Numbered from the stretch's first letter, positions 18,702 to 30,119 are shown. The stretch: DNA of 64,000 bases from JALORV01 sp963780715 (GCA_963780715.1 CAWADK010000024.1:1-64000), one strand, 5' to 3'. Translations and numbers: made by a program. The notes: generated by a model not told the origin, from the letters alone.

Positions 18702-20306
18702 ATGAGCAAACGATTCACTGGTTGGCAGCGCCCGGGGATGACCCTGGCGCTCGGTCTGGCACTGACGGCCAGCGTGGTCTTTGCCGGACCTGCGGCAGCG
18801 CAGGGCAAGGTGCTGAAGTTCGTGCCCGAGGCGGATCTGCGGATCCTCGATCCGATCACCACCACCGCCTACATCACGCGCAACCATGGCTACATGGTCT
18901 ACGACGTACTGTTTGCGACCGACGCGAAGTTCCAGGTCCAGCCGCAGATGGTGGGCAAGTGGGAGGTCAGCAAGGACAACCTCACCTACACCTTCACGCT
19001 GCGCGATGGCCTGAAGTTCCACGACGGCCAGCCGGTGAAGTCGGCCGACTGCATCGCCTCCGTCGAGCGCTGGGCCAAGCGCGACGTGTTCGGCCAGCGC
19101 CTCGCCGAAATGACCGAGTCGTGGACGGCGGTGGACGACAAGACCTTCCGCCTGAAGCTGAAGAAGCCGTTCCCCTACGTGCTCGAGGCACTCGGCAAGC
19201 CGTCGTCGAACGTGCCGTTCATCATGCCCGAGCGCATCGCCAAGACCGACGCCAACACGGCGATCACGGACCCGACCGGCTCCGGCCCGTTCAAGATGGT
19301 CAAGGAGCAGTGGGTACCGGGCAACAAGGTCGTGTACGTCAAGAACACCGACTACGTGCCGCGCACGGAAGCGCCGTCATGGGGTGCCGGCGGCAAGGTC
19401 GTCAAGGTCGACCGCGTCGAGTGGATCTACATTCCCGACGCCGCGACCGCTGCCGCCGCGCTGAACAGCGGCGAGGTCGACTGGTGGCAGCAGGTCCCGA
19501 CCGACCTGATTCCGGTGCTCGCGAAGAACAAGGACGTCAAGGTCGAGAGCGTCGATCCGCTCGGCTCGATCGGCCTGCTGCGCTTCAATCACCTGCAGCC
19601 GCCATTCAACAACGTGAAGCTGCGCCAGGCGGTGCTCGCCGTGGTCAACCAGAACGACTACGCGATAGCGATCGCCGGTGACGCCAAGAACGGCAAGCCC
19701 TGCCCGTCGTACTTCACCTGCGGCACGCCGATGGCGAACACCGCCGGCTCCGAGGCACTGACCGGCAAGCGCGACTTCGACCGCGCCAAGGCGCTCGTCA
19801 AGGAATCCGGCTACAAGGGCGAGAAAGTCATCCTGATGTCCGCCACCGACCAGCCGATCGTGCATTCGCAGGCGCTCGTCACGCAGGACATCCTGAAGAA
19901 GATCGGACTGAACGTCGAACTCGCGGCGAGCGACTGGGGCACGCTGATCACGCGCCGCGGCTCGAAGGAGCCGGTGGAAAAGGGCGGCTGGAGCGTGTTC
20001 CACACCTGGTTCGTCGGCCCGGACATCACGACGCCGGCGCTCAACTCGCCGCTGCGCGGCGCGGGCGAGAAGTCCTGGTTCGGCTGGCCGACCGACGCCA
20101 AGCTCGAGGAACTGCGCGACGCATGGTTCAACGCGCCGACGCAGGCCGACCAGAAGAAGATCGCCGAGGAGATGCAGAAGCGCGCGTTCGAGACCGTGCC
20201 CTACGTCCCGACCGCGCAGTTCATCATCCCGACGGCGTATCGCACCAATCTGTCGGGCGTCATCATTTCGCCGGTCACGTTCATCTGGAACGTGGAGAAG
20301 AAGTAA
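18702..20306 (+). CDS. Peptide/opine-type ABC transporter substrate-binding protein
   Basis: 534 residues of the SBP_bac_5 family (cluster C). A Sec signal peptide (LALGLALTASVVFAGPAAAQ) is followed by KVLKFVPEADLRILDP, YMVYDVLFATD and the typical LRDGLKFHDGQPVKSADC. No lipobox is seen, consistent with a soluble periplasmic binder. Relatives bind peptides, D-aminopeptides or small amides. The enzymes in the same operon suggest N-modified or D-amino-acid ligands. The start is the ATG after GAGGAGAGGG. It is the first gene of a plus-strand operon and is followed by a strong hairpin. Confidence 0.93.
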   Translation: MSKRFTGWQRPGMTLALGLALTASVVFAGPAAAQGKVLKFVPEADLRILDPITTTAYITRNHGYMVYDVLFATDAKFQVQPQMVGKWEVSKDNLTYTFTLRDGLKFHDGQPVKSADCIASVERWAKRDVFGQRLAEMTESWTAVDDKTFRLKLKKPFPYVLEALGKPSSNVPFIMPERIAKTDANTAITDPTGSGPFKMVKEQWVPGNKVVYVKNTDYVPRTEAPSWGAGGKVVKVDRVEWIYIPDAATAAAALNSGEVDWWQQVPTDLIPVLAKNKDVKVESVDPLGSIGLLRFNHLQPPFNNVKLRQAVLAVVNQNDYAIAIAGDAKNGKPCPSYFTCGTPMANTAGSEALTGKRDFDRAKALVKESGYKGEKVILMSATDQPIVHSQALVTQDILKKIGLNVELAASDWGTLITRRGSKEPVEKGGWSVFHTWFVGPDITTPALNSPLRGAGEKSWFGWPTDAKLEELRDAWFNAPTQADQKKIAEEMQKRAFETVPYVPTAQFIIPTAYRTNLSGVIISPVTFIWNVEKK

Positions 20307-20316
20307 CGGCCTCGTG

Positions 20317-20345
20317 AACGCGCCCCGGCACCGCCGGGGCGCGTT
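20317..20345 (+). terminator. Strong hairpin between binding protein and permease genes
   Basis: AACGCGCCCCGG (20317-20328) pairs perfectly over 12 bp with CCGGGGCGCGTT (20334-20345), loop CACCG, eleven bases after the binding-protein stop. There is no long T-run. Such hairpins often protect the 3' end of the binding-protein mRNA and partly terminate, giving more binding protein than permease. Confidence 0.75.
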
Positions 20346-20403
20346 GCGCAGCGCCGTGATACGGTCCCGGATCGCCGGGGCTACTGCAGGTCTTGCCTTC
20401 CCG

Positions 20404-21346
20404 ATGCTCCGCTACACCATCAAACGCCTGCTCGCGACGATTCCCGTGATGGGGTTCGTAGCACTGTTCGTCTTCTCGCTGCTCTACATCAGTCCCGGCG
20501 ACCCGGCGGCGGTGATCGCGGGCGACATCGCCACCGAGCAGGACATCGCGAAGATCCGCGAGCAACTCGGACTGGATCAGCCCTACCTCGTGCGTTTCGG
20601 CGGCTGGCTGGCCGATCTCGCGCGCGGCGACCTCGGCACGTCGATTTTCACGCAGCTGCCGGTGTCGAAGCTGATCGGCCAGCGGATCGAACCGACGCTG
20701 GCGCTGACGCTGTGCACGCTGATCGTCGCGGTGGGTCTCGCGGTGCCGCTCGGCGTGCTGGCCGCGGCGCGCGCCGGCGGCTGGATCGACCGCTTCGTGA
20801 TGGCACTGTCGGTGCTCGGCTTCTCGGTGCCGGTGTTCGTCATCGCCTACGGCCTGATCTTCTTCTTCGCGGTCTGGCTCGAGTGGTTGCCCGTGCAGGG
20901 CTATCGCAGCTATCACTGAAGGGTTCGTGCCGTTCATCCGGCACATGATCCTGCCGAGCCTGGCGCTGGGACTCGTCTACATGGCGCTGATCGCGCGCAT
21001 CACGCGCGCGACGATGCTGGACGTGCTGGCCCAGGACTACGTGCGCACCGCCACCGCCAAGGGCCTGGCGCCCGGCACGGTACTGATCCGGCACGCGCTG
21101 AAGAACGCGGCGGTGCCGATCGTCACCGTCATCGGCATCGGCGTGGCGCTGCTGATCGGCGGCGTCGTCGTCACCGAGACGGTGTTCGCCATTCCCGGTC
21201 TGGGCCGGCTGACGGTGGACGCGATCCTGCGGCGCGACTACCCGATCATCCAGGGCGTGACGCTGCTCTTCTCGGCGGTCTACGTGCTGGTCAACCTGCT
21301 GGTCGACCTCAGCTACTCGCTGTTCGATCCGAGGATCCGGTACTGA
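20404..21346 (+). CDS. ABC transporter permease, DppB/OppB type, frameshifted
   Basis: MLRYTIKRLLATIPVMGFVAL is the canonical DppB start, and the gene continues with LLYISPGDPA and REQLGLDQPYLVRF. The frame stops in a TGA at 20917 after GYRSYH. The +1 frame then continues EGFVPFIRHMILPSLALGL and includes the EAA loop DYVRTATAKGLAPG, down to LFDPRIRY. Together the parts give one ~313-residue permease with six membrane helices, the normal length. A single extra base near 20903-20919 (for example in AGCTATCACTGAA) explains the break. Because all other transporter parts are intact, I treat it as one gene. Confidence 0.88.
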
Positions 21347-21347
21347 G

Positions 21348-22232
21348 ATGGCGGCCGTCGCGCAGGCAGTCTTGCTGCCGAAGTCGGCCTCGCCGACGGT
21401 GCGCCGCTTCAAGGATGCGCTGCGCCGGCATCCGACGGCGATCGCCGGCGCGATCGTCCTGCTGCTGATGGTGCTGGTCGCGATCTTCGCGCCCTGGCTC
21501 GGAACGATCGATCCGCAGGCGCTGTCGCCGATCCGCCGCCTCAAGCCGATGAGCGCCGAGTTCTGGTTCGGCACCGACATGCTCGGGCGCGATGTCTACA
21601 GCCGCGTGATCTACGGCAGCCGCGTGTCGCTGACGGTCGGCTTGTCCGTGGCACTGCTGGCGACCTCGGTGGGCCTGGCGATCGGCCTCGTGACCGGCTA
21701 CATGCGCCGGCTCGATGCGGTGGTGATGCGCGTGATGGACGGGCTGATGTCGATCCCGTCGGTGCTGCTCGCCATCGCGCTGATCTCGCTGACGCGGGCC
21801 AGCCTCGAGAACGTCGTCCTCGCGATCGCGATCACGGAAGTGCCGCGCGTCGTGCGGCTCGTGCGCTCGCTGGTGCTGACGCTGCGCGAGCAGCCCTACG
21901 TCGAGGCGGCGATCGCGTCCGGCACCCGGTTGCCGGCGATCCTGCTGCGCCACATCCTGCCGAACACGATGGCGCCGCTGCTGGTGCAGGCGACGTATAT
22001 CTGCGCTTCGGCGATGATCACCGAAGCCATCTTGTCGTTCATCGGCGCGGGCACGCCGCCGAACATCCCGAGCTGGGGCAACATCATGGCCGAGGCGCGC
22101 AGCCTGATCCAGGTCGCGCCGACGATCCTGCTGTTCCCGGGTCTCTTCCTGTCGCTGACCGTGCTTTCCGTCAACCTCCTCGGCGACGGCATGCGCGACG
22201 CCCTCGATCCGCGACTGGCAAGGCGGATCTAG
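21348..22232 (+). CDS. ABC transporter permease, DppC/OppC type
   Basis: 294 residues. An N-terminal cytoplasmic stretch and first helix (AGAIVLLLMVLVAIFAPWL) are followed by the family's FGTDMLGRDVYSRVIYGSRVS and five more helices. The EAA motif (EAAIASGTRLPAILLRHILP) contacts the ATPases, and the C-terminus has the usual GDGMRDALDPRL. It forms the heterodimeric inner-membrane channel with the upstream DppB-type subunit. It begins one base after the previous stop and ends two bases before the next start, so the genes are tightly co-translated. Confidence 0.95.
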   Translation: MAAVAQAVLLPKSASPTVRRFKDALRRHPTAIAGAIVLLLMVLVAIFAPWLGTIDPQALSPIRRLKPMSAEFWFGTDMLGRDVYSRVIYGSRVSLTVGLSVALLATSVGLAIGLVTGYMRRLDAVVMRVMDGLMSIPSVLLAIALISLTRASLENVVLAIAITEVPRVVRLVRSLVLTLREQPYVEAAIASGTRLPAILLRHILPNTMAPLLVQATYICASAMITEAILSFIGAGTPPNIPSWGNIMAEARSLIQVAPTILLFPGLFLSLTVLSVNLLGDGMRDALDPRLARRI

Positions 22233-22234
22233 CG

Positions 22235-23259
<1,025 letters not shown>

Positions 23260-23263
<4 letters not shown>

Positions 23264-24282
23264 ACGGCACGCCGGCGCCGGGCAGCGAAGTGCTGCTCGA
23301 AGTGCGCAACCTGACCAAGTACTTCCCGACCAAGGAAGGTCTCTTCGGCGGCATCGGCGCCAAGGTGCACGCGGTCGACGGCGTCAGCTTCTCGATCGCC
23401 AGCGGCGAAACGCTGGGACTCGTCGGCGAATCGGGCTGCGGCAAGTCGACCACCGGCAAATTGATCCTGCGGCTGCAGGAGCCGACCTCCGGCGAGATCC
23501 TCTGGCGCGGCCGGCATATCGAGAAGCTCTCCGCCGCCGAGATGCGTCCGGTGCGGCGCGAACTGCAGGCCGTGTTCCAGGACCCGTATTCGTCGCTGAA
23601 CCCGCGGATTCGCGCCGCCGACATCGTGGCCGAACCGCTGCGCAACTTCGAGGACATGTCGGCGGCCACCGGGCGCGAGCGTGTGGCGCAATTGTTCGAG
23701 CGCGTCGGACTGCGGCCGGACCAGATGGTCAAGTACCCGTTCGAGTTCTCAGGCGGCCAGCGGCAGCGGCTCGGCATCGCGCGGGCGCTGTCGGTGCAAC
23801 CGAAACTGATCGTCTGCGACGAGCCGGTTTCCGCGCTCGACGTGTCGGTGCAGGCGCAGGTGATCAACCTGCTGATGGACCTGCAGCGCGAGTTTCATCT
23901 CTCGTACCTCTTCGTCGCGCACGATCTCGCGGTGGTCGAGCACATCAGCCATCGCGTCGCGGTGATGTACCTCGGCAAGATCGTCGAGATCGCGCCGAAG
24001 AAGGCGATCTTCACGCGCCCGCAGCACCCGTACACCGAGGCGCTGCTCGAGGCGGTGCCGGTGCCCGATCCGACGCGCCGCAAGCAGCGACGCGTGCTGA
24101 CCGGCGACGTGCCGAGTCCGATCAACCCGCCGCCGGGTTGCCGCTTTCACACACGCTGCCCCTACGTCGAGGCGCGCTGCAAGGTCGAGGAACCGCCGCT
24201 GCAGGAGGTCGCGAGCGGCCAGTGGGTCGCCTGCCACCTGCGCCAGCCCGCGATGGCTTCGATTGAACGGGTGCCGGCATGA
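23260..24282 (+). CDS. ABC transporter ATP-binding protein, DppF/OppF type
   Basis: 340 residues. Walker A GESGCGKST, FQDPYSSLNPR, signature FSGGQRQR, Walker B IVCDEPVSALD and H-loop VAHDLA are present, with the C-terminal GCRFHTRCPYVEARC motif. The N-terminal NLTKYFPTKEG is typical of DppF. It pairs with the DppD-type ATPase. Its stop overlaps the start of the ammonia-lyase gene (ATGA), showing that import and catabolism are translated as one unit. Confidence 0.95.
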
Positions 24283-25490
24283 CGGCGGAAGCACGCGCGA
24301 TCCGCAATCCGGCCGCTGCCCCGGCTGCTGAGCTCTATGGCGCCGAACGTTCCGCGGTACTGAACCAGGCGGGCTTCGACGCGGCGTTCGCGGAGATCTC
24401 GAGCTGGCCGGGCTACGCGCCGACGCCGCTGGTGGCGCTGCCGGGCCTGGCGCGCGCGCTGGGCGTGGGCGCGATTCACTACAAGGACGAACGCGGCCGC
24501 TTTGGCCTGCGCAGCTTCAAGGCGCTGGGTGGCGCCTATGCGGTTGCGAACGTGCTGCGCAAGAAAGTGGCGGAGGCCACCGGCCAGCACGGCGTCGGCT
24601 CGCGCGATCTGCTGTCCGGCGCGTACGCGGACATCGTCGGCGGCGCCACCGTCACCTGCGCAACCGACGGCAATCACGGCCGCTCCGTCGCGTGGGGCGC
24701 ACAACTCTTCGGCTGCAACTGCGTCATCTTCGTGCACGAGCACGTCAGCCAGGGGCGGCGCGACGCGATTGCGCGTTACGGCGCCGAGGTACGCGAAGTC
24801 AAAGGCAACTACGACGATGCGGTCCGGCACGCCGCGGCGACCGCGGCCGCGCAGGGCTGGACCGTCGTGTCGGACACCTCCTACCCCGGCTACCGCGACA
24901 TCCCGCTCGACGTGATGCATGGCTATGGCGTGATGGCCGTCGAGATCGCGCAGCAGTTCGGCGACGCGCCGCCGACGCACGTGTTTGCGCAGGCCGGAGT
25001 AGGCGCGCTCGCGGCGGCGGTCTGCGCGAGCTTCTGGCTGCGCTGGGGCGCGCGGCGGCCATCGTTCATCGTGGTGGAGCCGACGCGCGCCGACTGCGTC
25101 TACCAGAGCCTCGCCGCCGGCCATCCGGTCGTGGTGGGCGGGTCGCTCGACACCGTGATGGCGGGGCTTGCCTGTGGCGAGGTTTCCGAACTCGCGTGGG
25201 AGATCCTGCACCACGGCGCCAATGCGGCGGTCGCCATCGACGATGCCTACGCGCTCGAGGCGATGCGCACATTCGCGCGGCCTGCGGCCGGCGATCCGGC
25301 GATCGTCGCCGGCGAGACCGGCGGCACGGGACTCGCTGCACTGCTGGCCGCGCGTGACTATGCTGGGATACGGTCGACGCTGGGACTCGCGGCCGGCTCC
25401 AGGGTGCTGCTGCTGGGCAGCGAGGGAGATACCGATGCGCAGATCTACCGCGAGGTGATCGGGCGCACCGCAGAGGAGGTGCTCGCATGA
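24279..25490 (+). CDS. dpaL: Diaminopropionate ammonia-lyase
   Basis: 403 residues, a fold-type II PLP enzyme. YAPTPLVALPGLARALGV and YKDERGRFGLRSFKALGGAY match diaminopropionate ammonia-lyase (YgeX), and the lysine in RSFKALGGAY is the PLP Schiff base. TDGNHGRSVAWGA and ETGGTGLAAL are further family blocks. The enzyme converts D- or L-2,3-diaminopropionate to pyruvate and ammonia. In E. coli ygeX lies beside a peptidase and hydantoinase-like genes, and here it is similarly flanked by carbamoylases. ATGA overlaps at both ends link it to the transporter and to the next hydrolase. The threonine dehydratase family is the nearest alternative. Confidence 0.92.
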   Translation: MTAEARAIRNPAAAPAAELYGAERSAVLNQAGFDAAFAEISSWPGYAPTPLVALPGLARALGVGAIHYKDERGRFGLRSFKALGGAYAVANVLRKKVAEATGQHGVGSRDLLSGAYADIVGGATVTCATDGNHGRSVAWGAQLFGCNCVIFVHEHVSQGRRDAIARYGAEVREVKGNYDDAVRHAAATAAAQGWTVVSDTSYPGYRDIPLDVMHGYGVMAVEIAQQFGDAPPTHVFAQAGVGALAAAVCASFWLRWGARRPSFIVVEPTRADCVYQSLAAGHPVVVGGSLDTVMAGLACGEVSELAWEILHHGANAAVAIDDAYALEAMRTFARPAAGDPAIVAGETGGTGLAALLAARDYAGIRSTLGLAAGSRVLLLGSEGDTDAQIYREVIGRTAEEVLA

Positions 25491-26729
25491 AGGCTGAACA
25501 ATTGCGAATCAACCCGACGCGCCTGATGGACCGGCTGAACCGGCTGGCGGAAATCGGCGCGACGCCCGACGGCAGCTGCTGCCGGCTGGCGCTGACCGAC
25601 GAGGACAAGGCCGGCCGCGACCTGGTCGTCGGCTGGATGCGCGAACTCGGACTCGAGGTGCGCGTCGATCCGATCGGCAACATCTTCGGGCTGCGCCGCG
25701 GCACGGAGAGCGTCGAAGACCTGCGCGCCGGTGATGACCGGCTCGCACATCGACACCGTACGCACGGGCGGCCGCTACGACGGCAACCTCGGTGTGCTCG
25801 GCGGGCTGGAGGTCGTGCAGACGCTGAACGATGCCGGTATCACCACGCGCCGGCCGCTCGTTGTCGGTGCGTTCACCGATGAGGAAGGCGCGCGCTTCCA
25901 TCCGGACATGGCGGGGTCGCTCGCCTATGTCGGCGGAATGCCGCTGGAGGAGCTGTACGCCACCAAGGGCATCGACGGCAAGCTGTTCAAGGACGAGTTG
26001 ATGCGCATCGGGTATCTCGGCGATGCCCCGGTGCCGCTGTACCGCCCGCACGCGTATGTCGAACTGCATATCGAGCAGGGTCCGGTGCTCGACCTCGAGG
26101 GCATCACGATCGGCGCCGTCGAGGACCTGCAGGGCATCTCGTGGACGGAGGTGCTGATCACGGGGCAGTCGAACCATGCGGGCACGACGCCGATGCGGAT
26201 GCGGCACGACGCCGGCTATTGCGCTTCGGCGATCGGCGTGTTCGTGCGCGAGCTGGTGAAGGAGATCGGCGGCAGCCAGGTGGGCACCGTCGGCTCGATC
26301 ACGCTGCACCCGAACCTGACCAACGTCGTCGCGGCGCGCGCGCGCGTGACGGTCGATCTGCGCAACACCGACGACGCCGTGCTGAGTCAGGCCGAGCAGC
26401 GCCTGGCGGCATTCCTGGAGAAGCTTGCGCGGGACGAAGGTGTGAAGATCGAGACGCACTCATTGGCGCGCTTCGCGCCGGTGGTTTTCGACAAGGACAT
26501 CGCGGCGCTCGTCGCGCGCACGGCGCAACGGCTCGGCCATTCGTGCCGGCCGATGACTTCGGGCGCGGGTCACGATGCGCAGATGCTCGCGCGCATCTGC
26601 CCCACTGCGATGATCTTCGTGCCCTCCGTCAAGGGCATCAGCCACAACCCGGCCGAACACACCGAGCCCGCGCATCTGGCCGCCGGCGCCGACGTGCTTC
26701 TGCATACGCTGCTCGAGCTGACGGCCTGA
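25487..26729 (+). CDS. M20-type N-carbamoyl-L-amino-acid hydrolase/allantoate-type amidase, frameshifted
   Basis: About 413 residues across a frameshift. The first part has LTDEDKAGRDLVVGWM. After the shift at about 25720 (CTGCGCGCCGGTGATG, one base too many) the other frame continues VMTGSHIDTV, GGRYDGNLGVLGG, FTDEEGARF, ELHIEQGPVLD and GAGHDAQM. These supply the di-zinc ligands of the hydantoinase/carbamoylase subgroup of M20. Family members split N-carbamoyl L-amino acids, ureidopropionate or allantoate into the amino compound, CO2 and ammonia. It overlaps dpaL by four bases. The exact substrate cannot be read from sequence alone. Confidence 0.87.
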
Positions 26730-26744
26730 GCCCAGGCATCCGAC

Positions 26745-27696
26745 ATGACCCGCATAGTCACCGTCGGCGCTGCCCAGCTCGGGCCGATCGCGCGCGCCGA
26801 CTCGCGCGGCCAGGTGGTCGAGCGCATGCTCGTGCTGATGCTCGCGGCGAAGGGCCACGGCTGCGATCTCGTCGTCTTCCCGGAACTGGCGCTGACGACG
26901 TTCTTCCCGCGCTGGTACTTCGAGACATCAGGCGGAGGTCGACGCGTTCTTCGAGCGCGCGATGCCCGGTCCCGAGACACAGCCGCTGTTCGACGCCGCG
27001 CGCGAACTGCGCATCGGCTTCTACCTCGGCTACGCGGAACTGGCCGAGGAGGGTGGCCGCACGCGCCGCTTCAACACCTCGATCCTGGTCGACAAAGAGG
27101 GCCGCATCATCTCCAGGTACCGCAAGATCCACCTGCCGGGGCATGCCGAGCACGAACCGTGGCGACGCTTCCAGCATCTGGAGAAGCGCTACTTCGAAGT
27201 CGGTAATTTGAGCTGGCCGGTGGTGCGGTGGGCCTTCGGCGAAAAGTCCAGCGGGCTGTTCGGCATGGCCATCTGCAACGACCGCCGCTGGCCGGAGACC
27301 TACCGCGTGATGGGCCTGCAGGGCGTGGAGATGGTGCTGCTCGGCTACAACACGCCGGTGCACAACCCGCCGGCGCCCGAGCACGACGCGTTGTCGCACT
27401 TCCACAATGAGCTCGTCATGCAGTCCGGTGCCTACCAGAACGGGACATGGGTCGTCGGCGTGGCCAAGGCGGGCGATGAGGAAGGTGTCGCACAGATCGG
27501 CAACTCGATCATCGTCGCGCCGAGCGGCGAGATCGTCGCGGCCTGCACGACGACGGGTGACGAACTGGCCATCGCGCGCTGCGATCTCGACCTCTGCAAT
27601 TCGTACAAGTCGACGACGTTCAACTTTGCGCGACACCGTGAACCCGAGCAGTACCGCCTGATCGTCGAGCGCAAGGGCGCGGTCGCTCCGGACTGA
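26745..27696 (+). CDS. N-carbamoyl-D-amino-acid hydrolase, frameshifted
   Basis: About 316 residues if the frameshift is repaired. The nitrilase-superfamily triad is complete: Glu in VVFPELALTTFFPRWYF, Lys in RYRKIHLPGH, and Cys in AICNDRRWPETYRVMGL. FFPRW, FQHLEKRYFE, GYNTPVHNPP and NFARHREPEQY are close to the Agrobacterium D-carbamoylase pattern, so D-specificity is likely. The break near 26932 (ACATCAGGCGGAG) needs one G removed to join ETS to AEVDAFFERAMPGPE. The enzyme gives free D-amino acids, CO2 and ammonia. It is last in the operon, 15 bp after the M20 gene. Confidence 0.9.
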
Positions 27697-27881
27697 GCCG
27701 GGCGCTCTGCAACAGTTTCGTCACCACGACGCGCTTCGGTCGGCCGCCGGGTGCCTGCCCAGACCTAGTCCGCTTCGACTACCGCGTGCCGGCCATCCGT
27801 CCGGCTTGCAGGGGCTTCTTGCGCGGCCCCATACTCGGCGGCCCGATCAAGTGACCTGGCATCAAACTCAAAGGAAACAGC

Positions 27882-30083
27882 ATGACCCAACCTCAAGAGC
27901 AACGAAGCAGCCGTCTGCAGCGCTCACGCCTGGCGCTTGCCGCGGCCGCACTGCTCTTTGCGAGCGGTGCTACGCCGGTGCTTGCTGGCCCCACGACGGA
28001 CAACGCTGCCGCCCGCACGACCCAGGACACCGGCCACGCGATTGTTCAATTGATTGCGGATCCGCTGGCTGCCGACGCGCGCACGCGTCCTGCCAAGGGC
28101 AAGAAGATCGACTTCTCCAGCGCGACGGTGAAGTCGCAGCGCGCCCTGCTGTCCAAGCAGCGCAACGACTACAAGGCCTGGCTGCGCGCCAATGTTCCGC
28201 AGGCGGCCGTGACGGGTGAATTCGACATCTCGCTCAACGCGGTCGCCGTCAAGCTCAATGGCGCAACGCTCGCGCAGGTGTCAGGCTCGCCGCTGGTGCG
28301 CTCCGCCCAGTACCAGGGGCTGTTTTACAAGAATGTTGTGGATCCGGACCTCGCGTTGATCAACGCCGAACAGGCCTGGGACCAACAGGGTGGAGCCGCA
28401 GCCGCTGGCAGCGGCGTGAAGGTCGCGATCGTCGACTCGGGCATCGACCAGGGCCACCCATGCTTCTCGGAAGCGGGCTATCCGGCGCAGACCCAGCTCG
28501 GCGACAAGAAATACACCAACAACAAGGTGATCGCAGCGCGCGTCTTCAACAACCAGCGCAACCGGAACGGCTTCGACGCAAAGGCGGTCGACTCGCACGG
28601 CACGCACGTGGCTGGCACGGTCGCCTGCAACTACCAGACGCCGGCCACGGTCAGCGGCGTGACGATTCCGTACAAGATCTCGGGCGTCGCCCCGCGTGCG
28701 CTGCTCGGCAACTACAACGTCTTCCCGGGCACGATCGAGAACGCGCGCTCCGAGGACATTCTCAATGCGCTCGAGGCGGCATATGCCGATGGCTTCGATG
28801 TCGCCAACATGAGTCTGGGTGGCGGCAGCAATGGAGTCCAGGACCTGTTGACGGTCGCGGTGGACAACCTCGACCAGGCCAACATGGTGGTGGCAATCTC
28901 GAATGGCAACGAAGGCCCGGGGTACTTCACCGTGGGCTCGCCCGGCATGGCCGCGCGCGGCCTGTCCGCGGGCGCGAGCACGGTGCCGCACTTCGTGGGT
29001 GCGCCGGTCACAGTCAATGGGAATACCTACGGTGCGGCCAGCGGCGACTTCGCGGTGGTCGCAAGTGACACGACTGCCCCACTGGCGGCCGTCGCCGGAA
29101 CCACTAACGGCCTGGATACTGCCTGCGTCGCGTTGACCGCGGGATCACTGACTGGAAAAGTCGCGCTGATCTCGCGCGGCGGGTGCACGTTCTCTGCAAA
29201 GATTCGCAACGCGCAGGCAGCCGGGGCGGCCGTCGTACTCGTCGCGAACAACGTGGCGGGCGACCCGACGGCGATGGGAACCGACGGTGCCGCGACGCAG
29301 CCGACGATTCCGGCCTACATGGTCTCGATGGGCGATGGTCAGTCGCTGAAGGCGGCCGACGGAGTCGCGACGACCGTCGGTGCAGCCCTCAAATACTTCT
29401 CGACGACCAACGCCAACATCATGGCCGGCTTCAGCAGTCAGGGTCCGACGGATGTCGACTTCCGGGTCAAGCCGGACGTGGTGGCGCCCGGGGTCAACGT
29501 GCTGTCGGCGGTTCCCATGCACCTGTGCGGCGGGAACCCCTGCTTCGCGTTCTTCAGCGGCACGTCGATGGCAGCACCGCACCTGGCCGGCTCCGCAGCC
29601 GTCGTACGGGGTCAACGCCCGGACTTGTCGGCGGCGGAGGTGCGCTCGACGATCGTCAATACGGCTACGCGCGGCGTGCTGGGTCGTTACCAGGACGCGA
29701 CGCCTGTCGGTGACGTCAACATCGTCGGCGCAGGACTAGAGAACGTGCAGGCTGCCGTGAATGCGGTCGTCGCGCTCGATCCGGTCAGCCTCGCGTTCGG
29801 CGGCGTGCCGTCTGGCAGCGGGCAGACCCGGTCACGGTCTATGACGATCACGAATCTGAGCGGAGCTGCGAGTGCGTTCGGCCTGACCATCAGCGGCCAG
29901 ACGGGCGGAGTGGCCTACAGCGTGAGTCCGGAGAACGTTTTGTTGAGCCCGGGAGCTTCGGCCACCGTCACGGTGACAGCGCGTGCGACTGTGGGCGCCA
30001 GCGGTCCGCAGCAGGCATACCTCGAGGTTCAGCAGGGCGGCGCGTCAGTAGGCCATGCGGCCCTGTTTACGTTGATGAAGTGA
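27882..30083 (+). CDS. Secreted subtilisin-like serine protease (S8) with PA domain
   Basis: 733 residues. A signal peptide (to about residue 35) is followed by an I9-like propeptide (about 50-150) and an S8 catalytic domain interrupted by a PA insert (about 410-500). The catalytic residues are Asp185 in IVDSGID, His239 in DSHGTHVAG and Ser562 in FSGTSMAAPHLAG, with oxyanion Asn343 in SNGNEGP. The last ~100 residues form an Ig/Fn3-like beta domain (DPVSLAFGGVPSGSG...). Such enzymes are exported and autoprocessed. Cysteines at SRGGCTF and LCGGNPCF may form disulphides. AAAGGAAAC precedes the ATG. The gene stands alone and ends at a good terminator. Confidence 0.95.
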   Translation: MTQPQEQRSSRLQRSRLALAAAALLFASGATPVLAGPTTDNAAARTTQDTGHAIVQLIADPLAADARTRPAKGKKIDFSSATVKSQRALLSKQRNDYKAWLRANVPQAAVTGEFDISLNAVAVKLNGATLAQVSGSPLVRSAQYQGLFYKNVVDPDLALINAEQAWDQQGGAAAAGSGVKVAIVDSGIDQGHPCFSEAGYPAQTQLGDKKYTNNKVIAARVFNNQRNRNGFDAKAVDSHGTHVAGTVACNYQTPATVSGVTIPYKISGVAPRALLGNYNVFPGTIENARSEDILNALEAAYADGFDVANMSLGGGSNGVQDLLTVAVDNLDQANMVVAISNGNEGPGYFTVGSPGMAARGLSAGASTVPHFVGAPVTVNGNTYGAASGDFAVVASDTTAPLAAVAGTTNGLDTACVALTAGSLTGKVALISRGGCTFSAKIRNAQAAGAAVVLVANNVAGDPTAMGTDGAATQPTIPAYMVSMGDGQSLKAADGVATTVGAALKYFSTTNANIMAGFSSQGPTDVDFRVKPDVVAPGVNVLSAVPMHLCGGNPCFAFFSGTSMAAPHLAGSAAVVRGQRPDLSAAEVRSTIVNTATRGVLGRYQDATPVGDVNIVGAGLENVQAAVNAVVALDPVSLAFGGVPSGSGQTRSRSMTITNLSGAASAFGLTISGQTGGVAYSVSPENVLLSPGASATVTVTARATVGASGPQQAYLEVQQGGASVGHAALFTLMK

Positions 30084-30090
30084 TCGACCG

Positions 30091-30119
30091 GAGAGGTCGG
30101 CGGCGGTGGCCGGCCTCTC
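30091..30119 (+). terminator. Rho-independent terminator after subtilase gene
   Basis: GAGAGGTCGGC (30091-30101) pairs with GCCGGCCTCTC (30109-30119), one G-U pair, followed by TTT. It lies 8 bp after the protease stop and also separates the convergent gp19-type genes. Confidence 0.8.
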
